Shown here: in pieces, positions 7,912 through 16,228 of the stretch
How positions within the stretch are numbered: the first letter of the stretch is position 1
Layout: each line of letters begins with the position of its first letter
Source of the DNA: Kribbella caucasensis
GTDB taxonomy: Bacteria > Actinomycetota > Actinomycetes > Propionibacteriales > Kribbellaceae
NCBI RefSeq assembly: GCF_004361855.1
Contig: NZ_SNWQ01000041.1
Location: 1-38,228 of the forward strand
Reading direction: 5' to 3'
Length of the DNA: 38,228 nt
Translations under genes and position numbers: made by a program
The notes under the pieces: generated by a model
Seen by the model: only the letters and a program-made list of their open reading frames with translations
Database searches by the model: none
Told to the model about the DNA's origin: nothing

Positions 7912-10008
7912 CTAGCCATCGGTAGCCGGCTTGATGAACTCACTGGGTACGCCATGCCAGGACACATAGAGCTGCTCGCGTGCCCTCGTGCAGGCTACAA
8001 ACAAGAGGCAGCGCTCACGCTGCAGGTCTTGCAGGTGCGTGGATTGATCCTCGTCGGCCGGCGTAACCGCGTTGGCTGGCGGTACCTGCTGTGCCGTTAC
8101 TCCGACGACCGCGACGCACCGAAACTCCAAACCCTTCATTCGATGCATGGTCCCCGCGGCGACTGCTTCGGCCGGCGGGTTCGACCGGCTCAAAGAGTGG
8201 GCTGGGATGCCAGATCTGGACAGTTCGCCCACGACTGCTTCGACTAAGCCGTTGGAGCGGGCCGCAATCCCAATCTCGTTAAGTTGCACACCTGCTGAGA
8301 CCCACGACTGGATCTGGTCACTCAAGCCTTTGAGTTCGTCAGCTCGAGTCTGGAATGACTGGAGGAGGGGATGCGAGCCGTGTGTCTCGCACCGATAGCC
8401 CTCGACCGACTCGAGGTCGCCGTCCAGGTTGTCGATGCGCTCGCCGTGGAGTATCTGAAAGCTCCAAGCGAGGATCTCCGCGGTTGTTCTGTAGTTCACG
8501 GTCAGGCGCGTGGATCGTCCGGACACCCTCACGCCGACGTCGCGAAGGCTAATGCGATGGTGGTAAATCCGTTGATGGGTGTCCCCGGCGACGAACATGT
8601 CGTTGGGTGCTTCAGGTACCGCGGCCCGTAGTAGTCGCCATTGGTCGGGGCTGAGGTCTTGTGCCTCATCCACAACGACATGGCGGAACGGTTTGTCGGC
8701 TTGTCCTGCCAGCAGGTCGGTGGCTTCCGCACGTACTGTCTCGTGGGTCCACATCCGCCGGTCACGAAGGTCCTGCTGGAACTCCCATACTGCCTGCCAG
8801 AGCTGCGCACGCTGCCGGGCGTTCAGGGGGCGGCCACGACCGCTTCGCTTTGCAGTTAGATATGCCTGGGCATCGTGCACCCGGTGGGCGAGCACCACTT
8901 GCCGCCATTCCTCGGCCAGGAATGTTTCTGTGAACGGCAGGTCCAGCCGTTGGCGGATTTCCCGCCACCGGCCGACCTCATCGGCAGGCAGCAGCAGCCG
9001 AGGATGACCATGTCGCTGTCGGAAGACTTGGTGCGCGAACTGGTCGACGTGCTGAACTGTTATTCGATCGCGCACATGCTGGTCGTCCACTAGGAGATCA
9101 AGTCCGGCCTGCAGGGTTGCGGCCAGGTTAGATGTGAACGTTGTGACGAGTACCTTGCCGCCATCGCGCTCAGCGAGATGGCGTGCGCGATGGATGGCGA
9201 CTACTGTCTTTCCGGTGCCTGGTCCGCCTGTGACGCGGGCTGGACCCCGATATTCCGCATGCGCAACTTGGTACTGGACCGGGTGGAGGTAGATCCGCCA
9301 GAGATCGAGCGGACGCCGGAAGACATCCAGTAGTTCGTCGGATCCTTGGACCAGGAGAACGCGTTCGGTGGTCCGCTCCACTGCGGCATCCACGTCGTCC
9401 GGATCGATCGGCTCGTCGGCGGGCGGTGCACCGAGTGCGGACCACACCTCGTCGGGTGACATGCCGGCTGCGAGGCCGTACAGCGCTTCCCACTGGTGCT
9501 GCGGCAGGAAGGCGCGGGCCGCTTCGAGCTGAAGCTCGTCAGTGAGGACGCGGGCGAACTGCTGGGTCTGGTCGTCGACACCGAGGCGCCGCAGGTCCTT
9601 GTCGCTGACTCGAGCGAACAGGCGGCTGGTCTTGCCGGAGGCGTGGCGGCTCAACTCCGGAAGCGTCGCGTCGATGGCTGCGACGTCCCTGATCTCGATC
9701 CGTCCGGTCGCTGCGTTGACCGACGCCTGGCGCCGCTGGGCCCACGTGTACGCATCGTCGTGAGGCAGGACCTTGAGAAGCGTGAAGGTGTCGCCGGACT
9801 CCGGTGCCAGCACGACGCCGCGCCAGAACTGGTCGATGCGGATCGACCGGAACCTGTCGTCCTTGGCGTTGGCGATCTTCTCGAGATGGATTCCGGCATG
9901 AGTTGCCGCCTCGAACTTCGCGAATACCTCATGCACGCGGTCCTGCAGCTTGCGGTCCAGCCGGGCGTAGTCACGCAGGAAGTCACGGTCGATTCCGAGC
10001 CTTGGCAT
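7912..10008 (-). CDS. UvrD/Rep-type helicase with an N-terminal RelE/ParE-like domain
   Basis: Residues 1-107 resemble RelE/ParE-fold toxins: 'DRDFLRDYARLDRKLQDRVH', 'HLEKIANAKDDRFRSIRI' and the C-terminal 'LLKVLPHDDAYTWAQRR'. A linker leads to an SF1A helicase with Walker A 'TGGPGTGKT' (260-268), Walker B 'VVVDEAQDLSP' (444-454), 'TVNYRTT' (motif IV region), 'MKGLEFRCVAVVG' and 'ACTRAREQLYVSWHG' near the C-terminus. Total length is 698 residues, close to UvrD size. The toxin-like domain could be a ribosome-dependent RNase released or activated by the helicase, or only a protein-binding module. No antitoxin gene is adjacent. The start lies 1 bp after the kinase stop (10010-10012), so translation is coupled. 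Confidence 0.87.
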   Translation of the reverse strand: MPRLGIDRDFLRDYARLDRKLQDRVHEVFAKFEAATHAGIHLEKIANAKDDRFRSIRIDQFWRGVVLAPESGDTFTLLKVLPHDDAYTWAQRRQASVNAATGRIEIRDVAAIDATLPELSRHASGKTSRLFARVSDKDLRRLGVDDQTQQFARVLTDELQLEAARAFLPQHQWEALYGLAAGMSPDEVWSALGAPPADEPIDPDDVDAAVERTTERVLLVQGSDELLDVFRRPLDLWRIYLHPVQYQVAHAEYRGPARVTGGPGTGKTVVAIHRARHLAERDGGKVLVTTFTSNLAATLQAGLDLLVDDQHVRDRITVQHVDQFAHQVFRQRHGHPRLLLPADEVGRWREIRQRLDLPFTETFLAEEWRQVVLAHRVHDAQAYLTAKRSGRGRPLNARQRAQLWQAVWEFQQDLRDRRMWTHETVRAEATDLLAGQADKPFRHVVVDEAQDLSPDQWRLLRAAVPEAPNDMFVAGDTHQRIYHHRISLRDVGVRVSGRSTRLTVNYRTTAEILAWSFQILHGERIDNLDGDLESVEGYRCETHGSHPLLQSFQTRADELKGLSDQIQSWVSAGVQLNEIGIAARSNGLVEAVVGELSRSGIPAHSLSRSNPPAEAVAAGTMHRMKGLEFRCVAVVGVTAQQVPPANAVTPADEDQSTHLQDLQRERCLLFVACTRAREQLYVSWHGVPSEFIKPATDG

Positions 10009-10009
10009 C

Positions 10010-11557
10010 TCACTCCTCCCGTTGCCGGATTCCGTCGAGCAGTCCTCGAACCTTCTCGGTCAGCGGATGATCGTGGCCATGGAGCCGCTCGAGGTCGGCT
10101 GCCAGCGCAGCAAGGACGCGCGTTGCCTCCGGAACACGCCCCGCACCGAGTTGCAGCAGACCGATCTGCCGGCGCAGTTCGAGCGTGCGGGCGTCCGCAC
10201 TGCCGAAGACACGGGTCTCATCCTCGAGCAGTGCTTGCAGCTGAGTGATCGCCTCGTTGGTCTCGCCAATCAGCGCACGACAGGTAGCCTCCTGCAGGCG
10301 GCATCGGAAGACGAGATCGGAGTCCGGACCGTGGTGCTCCGCGAGTTCCATTCCGAGCCTGCGGTACACCGGCGCGGCGCTTCTGTAATCCCCGCCCTCG
10401 AACAGCACATTCGCAAGCTCGAGCCGGAGGCTGACAACGGCCGGGTCCGCGGCTCCCAGCGCTTGGGTCGCCGGGCCTGCCACGGCATCGAGAACCTGCG
10501 CGGCCTGACTGAATCGCGACTGACCGATGAGCTCGGTGGCCTGCTGCCGGGCATGATCCAACCGGCCGCGGCTGAACTGCTCGGTGGGCACCTTGACTGA
10601 CACCTCAGGTGGCCGGCCGACCTCTCTGGTATGGACTCCGGAGTCCACCTCCGCGAGCACCGCGGCGTACATCCGCACCGCGTCGTATCCGTCAGTCGTA
10701 CGCAGCACCGGCGCCAGCGGCCCCAGGCCCTTGACGAAAGGTTTCAGTCGCTCGAACACCACCTCTGCGCTGTCCGGACGGTCATCAGGCTGCTTCTCGA
10801 GCAACTCGAGCACGAGTTCGTCCAGCTCGCCCGGTACGTCGGACCGGGTACGGCGGATGGCCGACGGCCTCTCACCGACCTGCTTGTTCATGACGGAGTA
10901 CGGCGTTGGTCCGCCGAAGGTCTGCCTACCGGTTAGCATCTCGTGCAGACAGCAACCAAGTGCATAGAGGTCGCTCTGCGGCCCGCTGAGCGCGGCCATC
11001 ACCTGCTCGGGTGCCATGTAGGCAGGCGTGCCGATCGTCTGACCGGTGCGGGTGATGTGCGAGATGTCGGCGAGATCGAGTGCGACGGCCAGACCGAAGT
11101 CCAACACCTTCACCGTGCCGTCCGGACAGAACATCAGATTGCTGGGCTTGAGATCCCGATGTACCAGGGACGCCCTGTGCGCAACAGTCAGAACGGCGCA
11201 CACCTGGGCTGCGATCGCGGCGGCCCAGCCGATCGGCAACGGGCCGTTCTCGGCGACAACGTCGGCGACCGTGCTGCCGTGGATCCGCTGCATCACCAGG
11301 TACGGGCGGTCCTCGTCGGTGCCCACGTCATATACGGCCGGGATCCCCGGATGTTCGAGCCGCGCGGTGATTCGTGACTCCCGGACGAAGCGGCGGACCA
11401 GTTCGTCATCCGGTGTTCCGTCGGGGAGGCGCAGGAACTTGACGGCCACCTCTCGCTCGAGCTTCACATCCCGACCGACCCAGACCTCGCCCATGCCGCC
11501 TCGGGCCAGCGGCAGGGCTTCGAGCTCGTAGCGGTCGCCGACGACTCGTCTGCTCAT
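10010..11557 (-). CDS. Soluble serine/threonine protein kinase with a C-terminal TPR-like region
   Basis: Residues 8-275 are a Hanks-type kinase with all key residues: glycine loop 'LARGGMGEVWVG', Lys40 in 'VAVKFL', Glu60, catalytic loop 'HRDLKPSN' (133-140), 'DFG' (153-155) and 'GTPAYMAPEQ' (176-185). Residues 340-515 are helical repeats of TPR type ('LELANVLFEGGDYRSAAPVY'). There is no transmembrane segment or PASTA domain, unlike PknB, so it acts in the cytoplasm. Kinases occur in several phage-defence systems (for example PglW of BREX/Pgl and Stk2), where they signal infection. The substrate here is unknown. Candidates are the neighbouring methylase, the helicase or the DUF262 protein. 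It overlaps the methylase gene by ATGA at 11554-11557. No phosphatase gene is visible in the window. Confidence 0.9.
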   Translation of the reverse strand: MSRRVVGDRYELEALPLARGGMGEVWVGRDVKLEREVAVKFLRLPDGTPDDELVRRFVRESRITARLEHPGIPAVYDVGTDEDRPYLVMQRIHGSTVADVVAENGPLPIGWAAAIAAQVCAVLTVAHRASLVHRDLKPSNLMFCPDGTVKVLDFGLAVALDLADISHITRTGQTIGTPAYMAPEQVMAALSGPQSDLYALGCCLHEMLTGRQTFGGPTPYSVMNKQVGERPSAIRRTRSDVPGELDELVLELLEKQPDDRPDSAEVVFERLKPFVKGLGPLAPVLRTTDGYDAVRMYAAVLAEVDSGVHTREVGRPPEVSVKVPTEQFSRGRLDHARQQATELIGQSRFSQAAQVLDAVAGPATQALGAADPAVVSLRLELANVLFEGGDYRSAAPVYRRLGMELAEHHGPDSDLVFRCRLQEATCRALIGETNEAITQLQALLEDETRVFGSADARTLELRRQIGLLQLGAGRVPEATRVLAALAADLERLHGHDHPLTEKVRGLLDGIRQREE

Positions 11558-13518
11558 GGCTGCTCCAGCTCACTGGGACGCAGGCCCCCGTGGATCAGGC
11601 CGAGGCGGGCGGAGCGCACGAGCTGCCGCCCGACTTCCGCGAGCTCGCTCAGCTGCGCCTCCGTCGTCGCCAGCTTGCTGAAGATCGCGCCCCACCGCCG
11701 CTGCTCGTCGATACCGAGCCGGGGAACAGCAACCCGCCGTATGTCGAACCGGGCCGAGGCCGCAGACGTCCTCGTCGACGACTCCTGCGCCGCCGATCGA
11801 ACGCATCCGGCCAGGAGATCAGGGTCGATGCGGTCCGGGTCCGGACGAAGCATCACCAGGTTGGACCCGAGTAGGGCGCCGGGCTCCTGGACGACACGAA
11901 CACGACCTTCCCGCAAGATCGGCGCCACGACATCGCCGGGTTGGAGTTCGATTGCCCCGGGCAACGGGGTACCTCGGCCCGACGGTTCACTCCCGTGCCG
12001 CACATCGTGGGCCGTGAGGACTGGCTGACCACCGGCCTCGGATTCCATCTTGATCGGTGCTTGCTGAATGCTGATCAGACCGGCCTTCGCCAGTTCTCCT
12101 ACTGTGGTCAGGCTCGTGATTGGCCCAGGTGCCCCGATGTCCACAGCCGGTAGCGCGTCCTGAAGTCCTGCCAGGATTCGCGTCCACTGATTCGCGAGTT
12201 CAGTGTATGTACGGTCCACGGAGTTGTCGGCCACGAGATGGCGCGCGGGACTGAGATCGATCTCGTCGTCGAGCAAATCGATGACACGTACGGCGCGAGC
12301 CCCGGTCGGCAGCGGCTCCGACCTGAGGAACGCCCGCCACGAGGCGGCCACCGAGGTCACGTCGAGTTTGTGGTCGGTCAGCATGACGTGCTGTGGGATC
12401 TCGCCGTGGTCGGTCCGAACGAGGATCCAGAGATCTCGCGGTCCAGCGAGTCCTGAACTGTGGGGAAGTCCGATGACTGCCTGCACCACTCCGGCGCGCA
12501 GCAAGTTGCCCCGAATTCGCCGGCCGGCCCGGCGACCGGCCACGGCCGACGGCAACACGACGGCGGCAGCGCCGCCGCCGCGTACGTGCGCGAGGCAATG
12601 TTGCAGCCACGCGAGCTCGGGCTCGCTCCGGGGCGGCAGTCCGAACGTCCATCGAGGATCCGCGATGAGTTGGTCGTACCCCCAGCTCCGCTCGACCACT
12701 GGATCGCACACGACCAGATCGACTGTCTGCCCCTCGAAGGCGTCGGCGCGTAAGGCGTCTCCGAGCTCGATCCGAACCCCTGAGTCGGTGTGAGCGTTCA
12801 GCAGAAGCCGCGCCGCAGACATCCTGGCGGCCGGCTCATCGGCTTCCTGTCCTAGCGTCGGATGTAGGCCCCGTGCGAGGGCAGCGACAAGTAGGTTCCC
12901 ATTGCCACAGGATGGATCTAGCACGCTGGAGCTGCCCGGTACGAGGTCAGCCGTCAGATCGAGAATCAGGCCGGCGACCTCACCTGACGCCGAGATGCCA
13001 CGGCGCGACACGGTCTCGAAATACTGCTGGCACAAGGCTTCGTAGGTGCTAGCCGCGCCGTCAGTCGCGGCTAGCCCGGCTGCCTCGACAAAGATTGCGG
13101 ACCAGGCGTCCGGGAATGTCTTCGGAAACTCGCCGGGGATCGCTCTGGCATATTCACGCAGCTCCCCTGCCACCTTCTTGGCGGACAACTCGGACGGGGT
13201 GACCCACGCATCGGGCTTGCGGTTCACCAGTACGAGAAGGGCACCCAGATGGCCCATGAACTCACCGAGCTGCAGGTCATCGACAGCGGTTCGCAGGTGC
13301 TGCCACAGGCGGTCCACTTCAGTCATCCGGAACGACTTGCCGTGTTCTCCAAGCCAGTTCTCGATCTCGCCCAGGGCGAACAGCGGACTGCTGGCCGAGC
13401 CTCCGACGGGTTGGGGGAAGTCTGGATACCGGCGGCGCCAGTTGCTGACCGCGGCGCGACCCACGCCGGCTATCCGTGCGATGTCGAGCGCGGCGACTGT
13501 TACGTCGGACTTGGTCAT
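11554..13518 (-). CDS. Type I M/S-like N-6 adenine methylase with N-terminal HTH and degenerate catalytic motif
   Basis: Domains in order: an HTH with 'DIARIAGVGRAAVSNWRRRY' (12-31); a helical linker; an HsdM-type methyltransferase with SAM motif I 'VLDPSCGNGNLLVAA' (199-213) and 'ELAWLQHCLAHVRGGGAAAV'; then a region resembling a type I specificity half-subunit ('LQPGDVVAPILREGRVRVV', 'FDIRRVAVPRLG', 'EVGRQLVRSARLGLIHGGL'). The catalytic motif IV, normally (N/D)PP(F/Y), reads 'VDLVVCDPVVERSWG' (266-280), so the second Pro and the aromatic residue are lost. I checked this in the nucleotide sequence near 12700. SAM binding may remain, but methyl transfer is doubtful. A role as a DNA-binding or modification-reading scaffold is possible. 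No HsdR is present. It overlaps drmC and the kinase gene by ATGA. Confidence 0.85.
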   Translation of the reverse strand: MTKSDVTVAALDIARIAGVGRAAVSNWRRRYPDFPQPVGGSASSPLFALGEIENWLGEHGKSFRMTEVDRLWQHLRTAVDDLQLGEFMGHLGALLVLVNRKPDAWVTPSELSAKKVAGELREYARAIPGEFPKTFPDAWSAIFVEAAGLAATDGAASTYEALCQQYFETVSRRGISASGEVAGLILDLTADLVPGSSSVLDPSCGNGNLLVAALARGLHPTLGQEADEPAARMSAARLLLNAHTDSGVRIELGDALRADAFEGQTVDLVVCDPVVERSWGYDQLIADPRWTFGLPPRSEPELAWLQHCLAHVRGGGAAAVVLPSAVAGRRAGRRIRGNLLRAGVVQAVIGLPHSSGLAGPRDLWILVRTDHGEIPQHVMLTDHKLDVTSVAASWRAFLRSEPLPTGARAVRVIDLLDDEIDLSPARHLVADNSVDRTYTELANQWTRILAGLQDALPAVDIGAPGPITSLTTVGELAKAGLISIQQAPIKMESEAGGQPVLTAHDVRHGSEPSGRGTPLPGAIELQPGDVVAPILREGRVRVVQEPGALLGSNLVMLRPDPDRIDPDLLAGCVRSAAQESSTRTSAASARFDIRRVAVPRLGIDEQRRWGAIFSKLATTEAQLSELAEVGRQLVRSARLGLIHGGLRPSELEQP

Positions 13519-14324
13519 CGGGTCGCCGCTCCTGGCTCGCCGACCTGTAGCCGACTCAGCGAACCGCTCGCCTTGAGTTCCCGGATGTGTTCTACCGCGC
13601 GCATCGGGGCGGATCCGCCGTGGATCAGAACTCCGGCCTCAATGTTCTTGCCGACGCCCGAATGCGTCAGGTTGGCGCTCGAGATGAACAGCATACGGCT
13701 GTCCGCCACGGCCAGCTTGGCGTGCATCTTGGCTCCGGCCTGAGTCCTCTGCTCGGTCGGCCAGTGCCACAACTCGACACCTGGAACGTCCAGGAATGCC
13801 GTCGCCGGCTCGGCGCCGACGATGGCGCCGGCAGCGCCCTGGATCGTCTCAACAACAACGGTGACTGCAACGGCGCGTCCGCGCGCCGCGATCAAGGCTG
13901 CGAGCAGTGGCGGATACGGCTTGGCGGAATACGTCATCAACAACACGTCGTGCTCTGCCGCCTCGACGACATCGATCAGAACCTGCGCCGTCGAGCGCAC
14001 AGGGACCCGGTGCGTGCTAGGACCGCTCCAAACAAGGTCTGCGCGCACCGAACTAGCGCCGCGGGTGTATCCAGCGGCAACACCCTCCAACAACGCAAGA
14101 GCCTCGTTCAAGGGCCGCCCGCACTGTGCGATGGCGGACTGCAGCGCGGCGACCCACTCGGCGTACTCACTGTTGTGTGCAGTGGATCGTAGAACCTCGT
14201 CAGAGACACCAGCAGCGACCCTGGCGAGCGTGCTTCGCAGCCTGGCCGGCCCCCATCGCTCCGCGAAGGCCACGCCGCTGAGCCCGAGCTGATCGGACGC
14301 CCCGTCAACGGCCAGGTCTTTCAC
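13515..14324 (-). CDS. drmC: DrmC, phospholipase D-like protein of DISARM
   Basis: This 269-residue protein has one HKD motif, 'AKMHAKLAVADSRMLFISSA' (His201, Lys203, Asp208), and a downstream Asn218 ('SSANLTHSG'), as in PLD-superfamily nucleases. A preceding segment 'AEHDVLLMTYSAKPYPPLLA' fits the DrmC N-terminal half of the fold. With a single HKD it should dimerise to form the active site. In DISARM, DrmC is the PLD component and has been reported as dispensable for protection in the system first studied. The start is GTG, sharing GTGA with the drmB stop (14321-14324). Size and position, directly after drmB, are as expected for class 1 DISARM. Confidence 0.9.
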   Translation of the reverse strand: MKDLAVDGASDQLGLSGVAFAERWGPARLRSTLARVAAGVSDEVLRSTAHNSEYAEWVAALQSAIAQCGRPLNEALALLEGVAAGYTRGASSVRADLVWSGPSTHRVPVRSTAQVLIDVVEAAEHDVLLMTYSAKPYPPLLAALIAARGRAVAVTVVVETIQGAAGAIVGAEPATAFLDVPGVELWHWPTEQRTQAGAKMHAKLAVADSRMLFISSANLTHSGVGKNIEAGVLIHGGSAPMRAVEHIRELKASGSLSRLQVGEPGAATR

Positions 14325-16228
14325 GGCAGGTCCCGGAACAACGCAAGACCTGGGTTGTCAATCGGCACGACGAACCGGCGGTCGAGGAACCTGTTGCCGC
14401 GTTCGCACGTGGTCTCAGACAGGAACAGACAGACATGACACGCGGCGCCGTGCAGAAAGTCCGCGGGAGCGTGCGGCAGCCGCTCGGCGCACAGCGGGTC
14501 TGATGAGCAGTGCATCGCTTGCTGCAGTGCTTGCCTGACGAGCCGTTCCAACGTGCGCGGTTCGGCCTGTGACACCAGCCCACCGAGCGTTCCCTCGGCG
14601 TCGGGAACCGCCGTGTAGATGAGGATTCCGGCACGCGGCTCACCATCGCGTGAGGTGGTGTAGATCCGCTCTGACAGGCTCGCAGCGTTGTAGCCGCATT
14701 CAAGTGCGATCGTACGGATCAGCAGATGCGAGAGCGTGTGCAACGCGACGTAGCGCGCCTCCGGCCAGAGCGCGAACCGATCGAACCCCTGCCCTAGCCG
14801 GTCGGAATACCTGTTCGCCCGAAACCGTCCGTAGGCCTCTAGATGTGCGCGCAGTTCAGGCGCGTCATCGACACGGGCCTCCCAGTCCTGCATGAGCTCT
14901 TCGGGTAAGCGCAGGAAGATCCCCTCGCCCCGAACCTCGGCGCCCGGCAGCCAGGTCGGCTCGCCCCGCGACAACGGCGCGCGCTCCACCAGGTCGGGAT
15001 CCTCCGGGTCGGGCGCGTCCAACCGCGTGAAGCCGACGAGGGCACGAACCTCACGCAATCGCTCGACCTGCACCACGTCGTCCAGCAGGTTCTTCAACAG
15101 AGCAGGTACGCCGTCGGCCGACCGAGAGATCGTGAAGTCGTCGGAGGGGTCCGGCGCACGGTCGGTCGTAAACGCCTCCCATTCCGGCGCGAGAAGATCG
15201 GGCGCTGCGTCATCTTCGGTGCCCGCGCCGCCCCCTGTCCGCCTGGCCTGCACAGCAGCCCAGATCTCGGCGTCGTCCCACTTCTCGAACTCGCGCAGCG
15301 CAGGCACGACAGTCCGCAGGTACGGCATCATCTCGACACCTGGCAATGCCTCGAGAGCGGCCCAATGCACGTCGACCTTGGCCTGCAGCTCGTCGGCGGC
15401 CGGTTTCGGAACCGCTAGCGCGTTGAGGGTCTGAGCGAACCACTGGTTCGAAGCACCTACGACAAGAAGTTTGGCTTCGTTTCCGCACTCCTCGAAGTGG
15501 TTGCCCAAATGTGGGTGCCGCCCTCGGCAGTAGGGCAGACTCTCGCGGCCGCGTTCACCAAGCGCCTGTCGGATGTTCCGGCTGGCGCCGCAGACCAGGC
15601 AGCTGAGCTGGACGTTGGCGCCAAGCATGCCGCCACGGTCCTCCATCCGAAGACGGGGATGCTCTGCTCCGTCCGGGCAGCTTGAACCGTTGTGGACGAA
15701 CAGTACGTACGGGAAATCGTCGAGGTGGCCAGCCTGACAGGCGAGCACGAAGCGGGCTGCAACCGCGAGTGGCGCTCGGCCGCTTCGCTTTCGTCCACAG
15801 TTCGCATGGAAGAAGCGAGCGTCGTGCGGACGCCGTACCCGACTGTTCTCGAACCCGAAAGCCTTCGATGCGATAGGCGCGAGTTCGTTGCAGGCCGTGC
15901 AGCGAAGCCACCCCGGAAAGGGAACTGCAGGTACGCCGATACGTAGCGACGGGTCGTCCGCCCGCAGCTGGTCGGACCCCGGTGCCCACGGCGCGGGCCG
16001 GAGTTCCTTCACCGATCGCCCGGCGAGCTTCCGGACGGCACGGAGCAGGTGCGGTGGAACATCGGCGATCGTCTGCGACTCGACGGGGACGCCGGCGTCC
16101 CGCCACTCGTCGAGCCCCTGTACGAGCACGGAAAAGTTGGGCAGATCCACCAATGCGCCGACACCGCTGGTGAACATGAGGTGGCTGGGCCGCACTGAAC
16201 CGACCCGCCGAAAGTGCCTGCCGTTCAT
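14321..16228 (-). CDS. drmB: DrmB, DUF1998 protein of DISARM
   Basis: The start 'RRVGSVRPSHLMFTSGVGAL' and 'LPNFSVLVQGLDEW' follow the DrmB N-terminal pattern. Several Cys pairs ('RCTAC', 'CLVCG') suggest zinc ribbons. The DUF1998 region includes 'LHTLSHLLIRTIALECGYNA' and the C-terminal cysteine set Cys574, Cys580, Cys597, Cys600 and Cys608 ('GAACHVCLFLSETTCERGNR', then 'FLDRRF'). Length is 635 residues. Published structural work shows DrmB forming a complex with the helicase DrmA that binds DNA. The gene overlaps drmA by ATGA (16225-16228), fitting stoichiometric production of the DrmAB pair. Confidence 0.93.
   Translation of the reverse strand: MNGRHFRRVGSVRPSHLMFTSGVGALVDLPNFSVLVQGLDEWRDAGVPVESQTIADVPPHLLRAVRKLAGRSVKELRPAPWAPGSDQLRADDPSLRIGVPAVPFPGWLRCTACNELAPIASKAFGFENSRVRRPHDARFFHANCGRKRSGRAPLAVAARFVLACQAGHLDDFPYVLFVHNGSSCPDGAEHPRLRMEDRGGMLGANVQLSCLVCGASRNIRQALGERGRESLPYCRGRHPHLGNHFEECGNEAKLLVVGASNQWFAQTLNALAVPKPAADELQAKVDVHWAALEALPGVEMMPYLRTVVPALREFEKWDDAEIWAAVQARRTGGGAGTEDDAAPDLLAPEWEAFTTDRAPDPSDDFTISRSADGVPALLKNLLDDVVQVERLREVRALVGFTRLDAPDPEDPDLVERAPLSRGEPTWLPGAEVRGEGIFLRLPEELMQDWEARVDDAPELRAHLEAYGRFRANRYSDRLGQGFDRFALWPEARYVALHTLSHLLIRTIALECGYNAASLSERIYTTSRDGEPRAGILIYTAVPDAEGTLGGLVSQAEPRTLERLVRQALQQAMHCSSDPLCAERLPHAPADFLHGAACHVCLFLSETTCERGNRFLDRRFVVPIDNPGLALFRDLP

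Noticed and set aside
11554..13518. Conventional type I restriction-modification system
   Set aside because: M and S parts are in one chain, motif IV is broken, and no HsdR-type translocase lies nearby.
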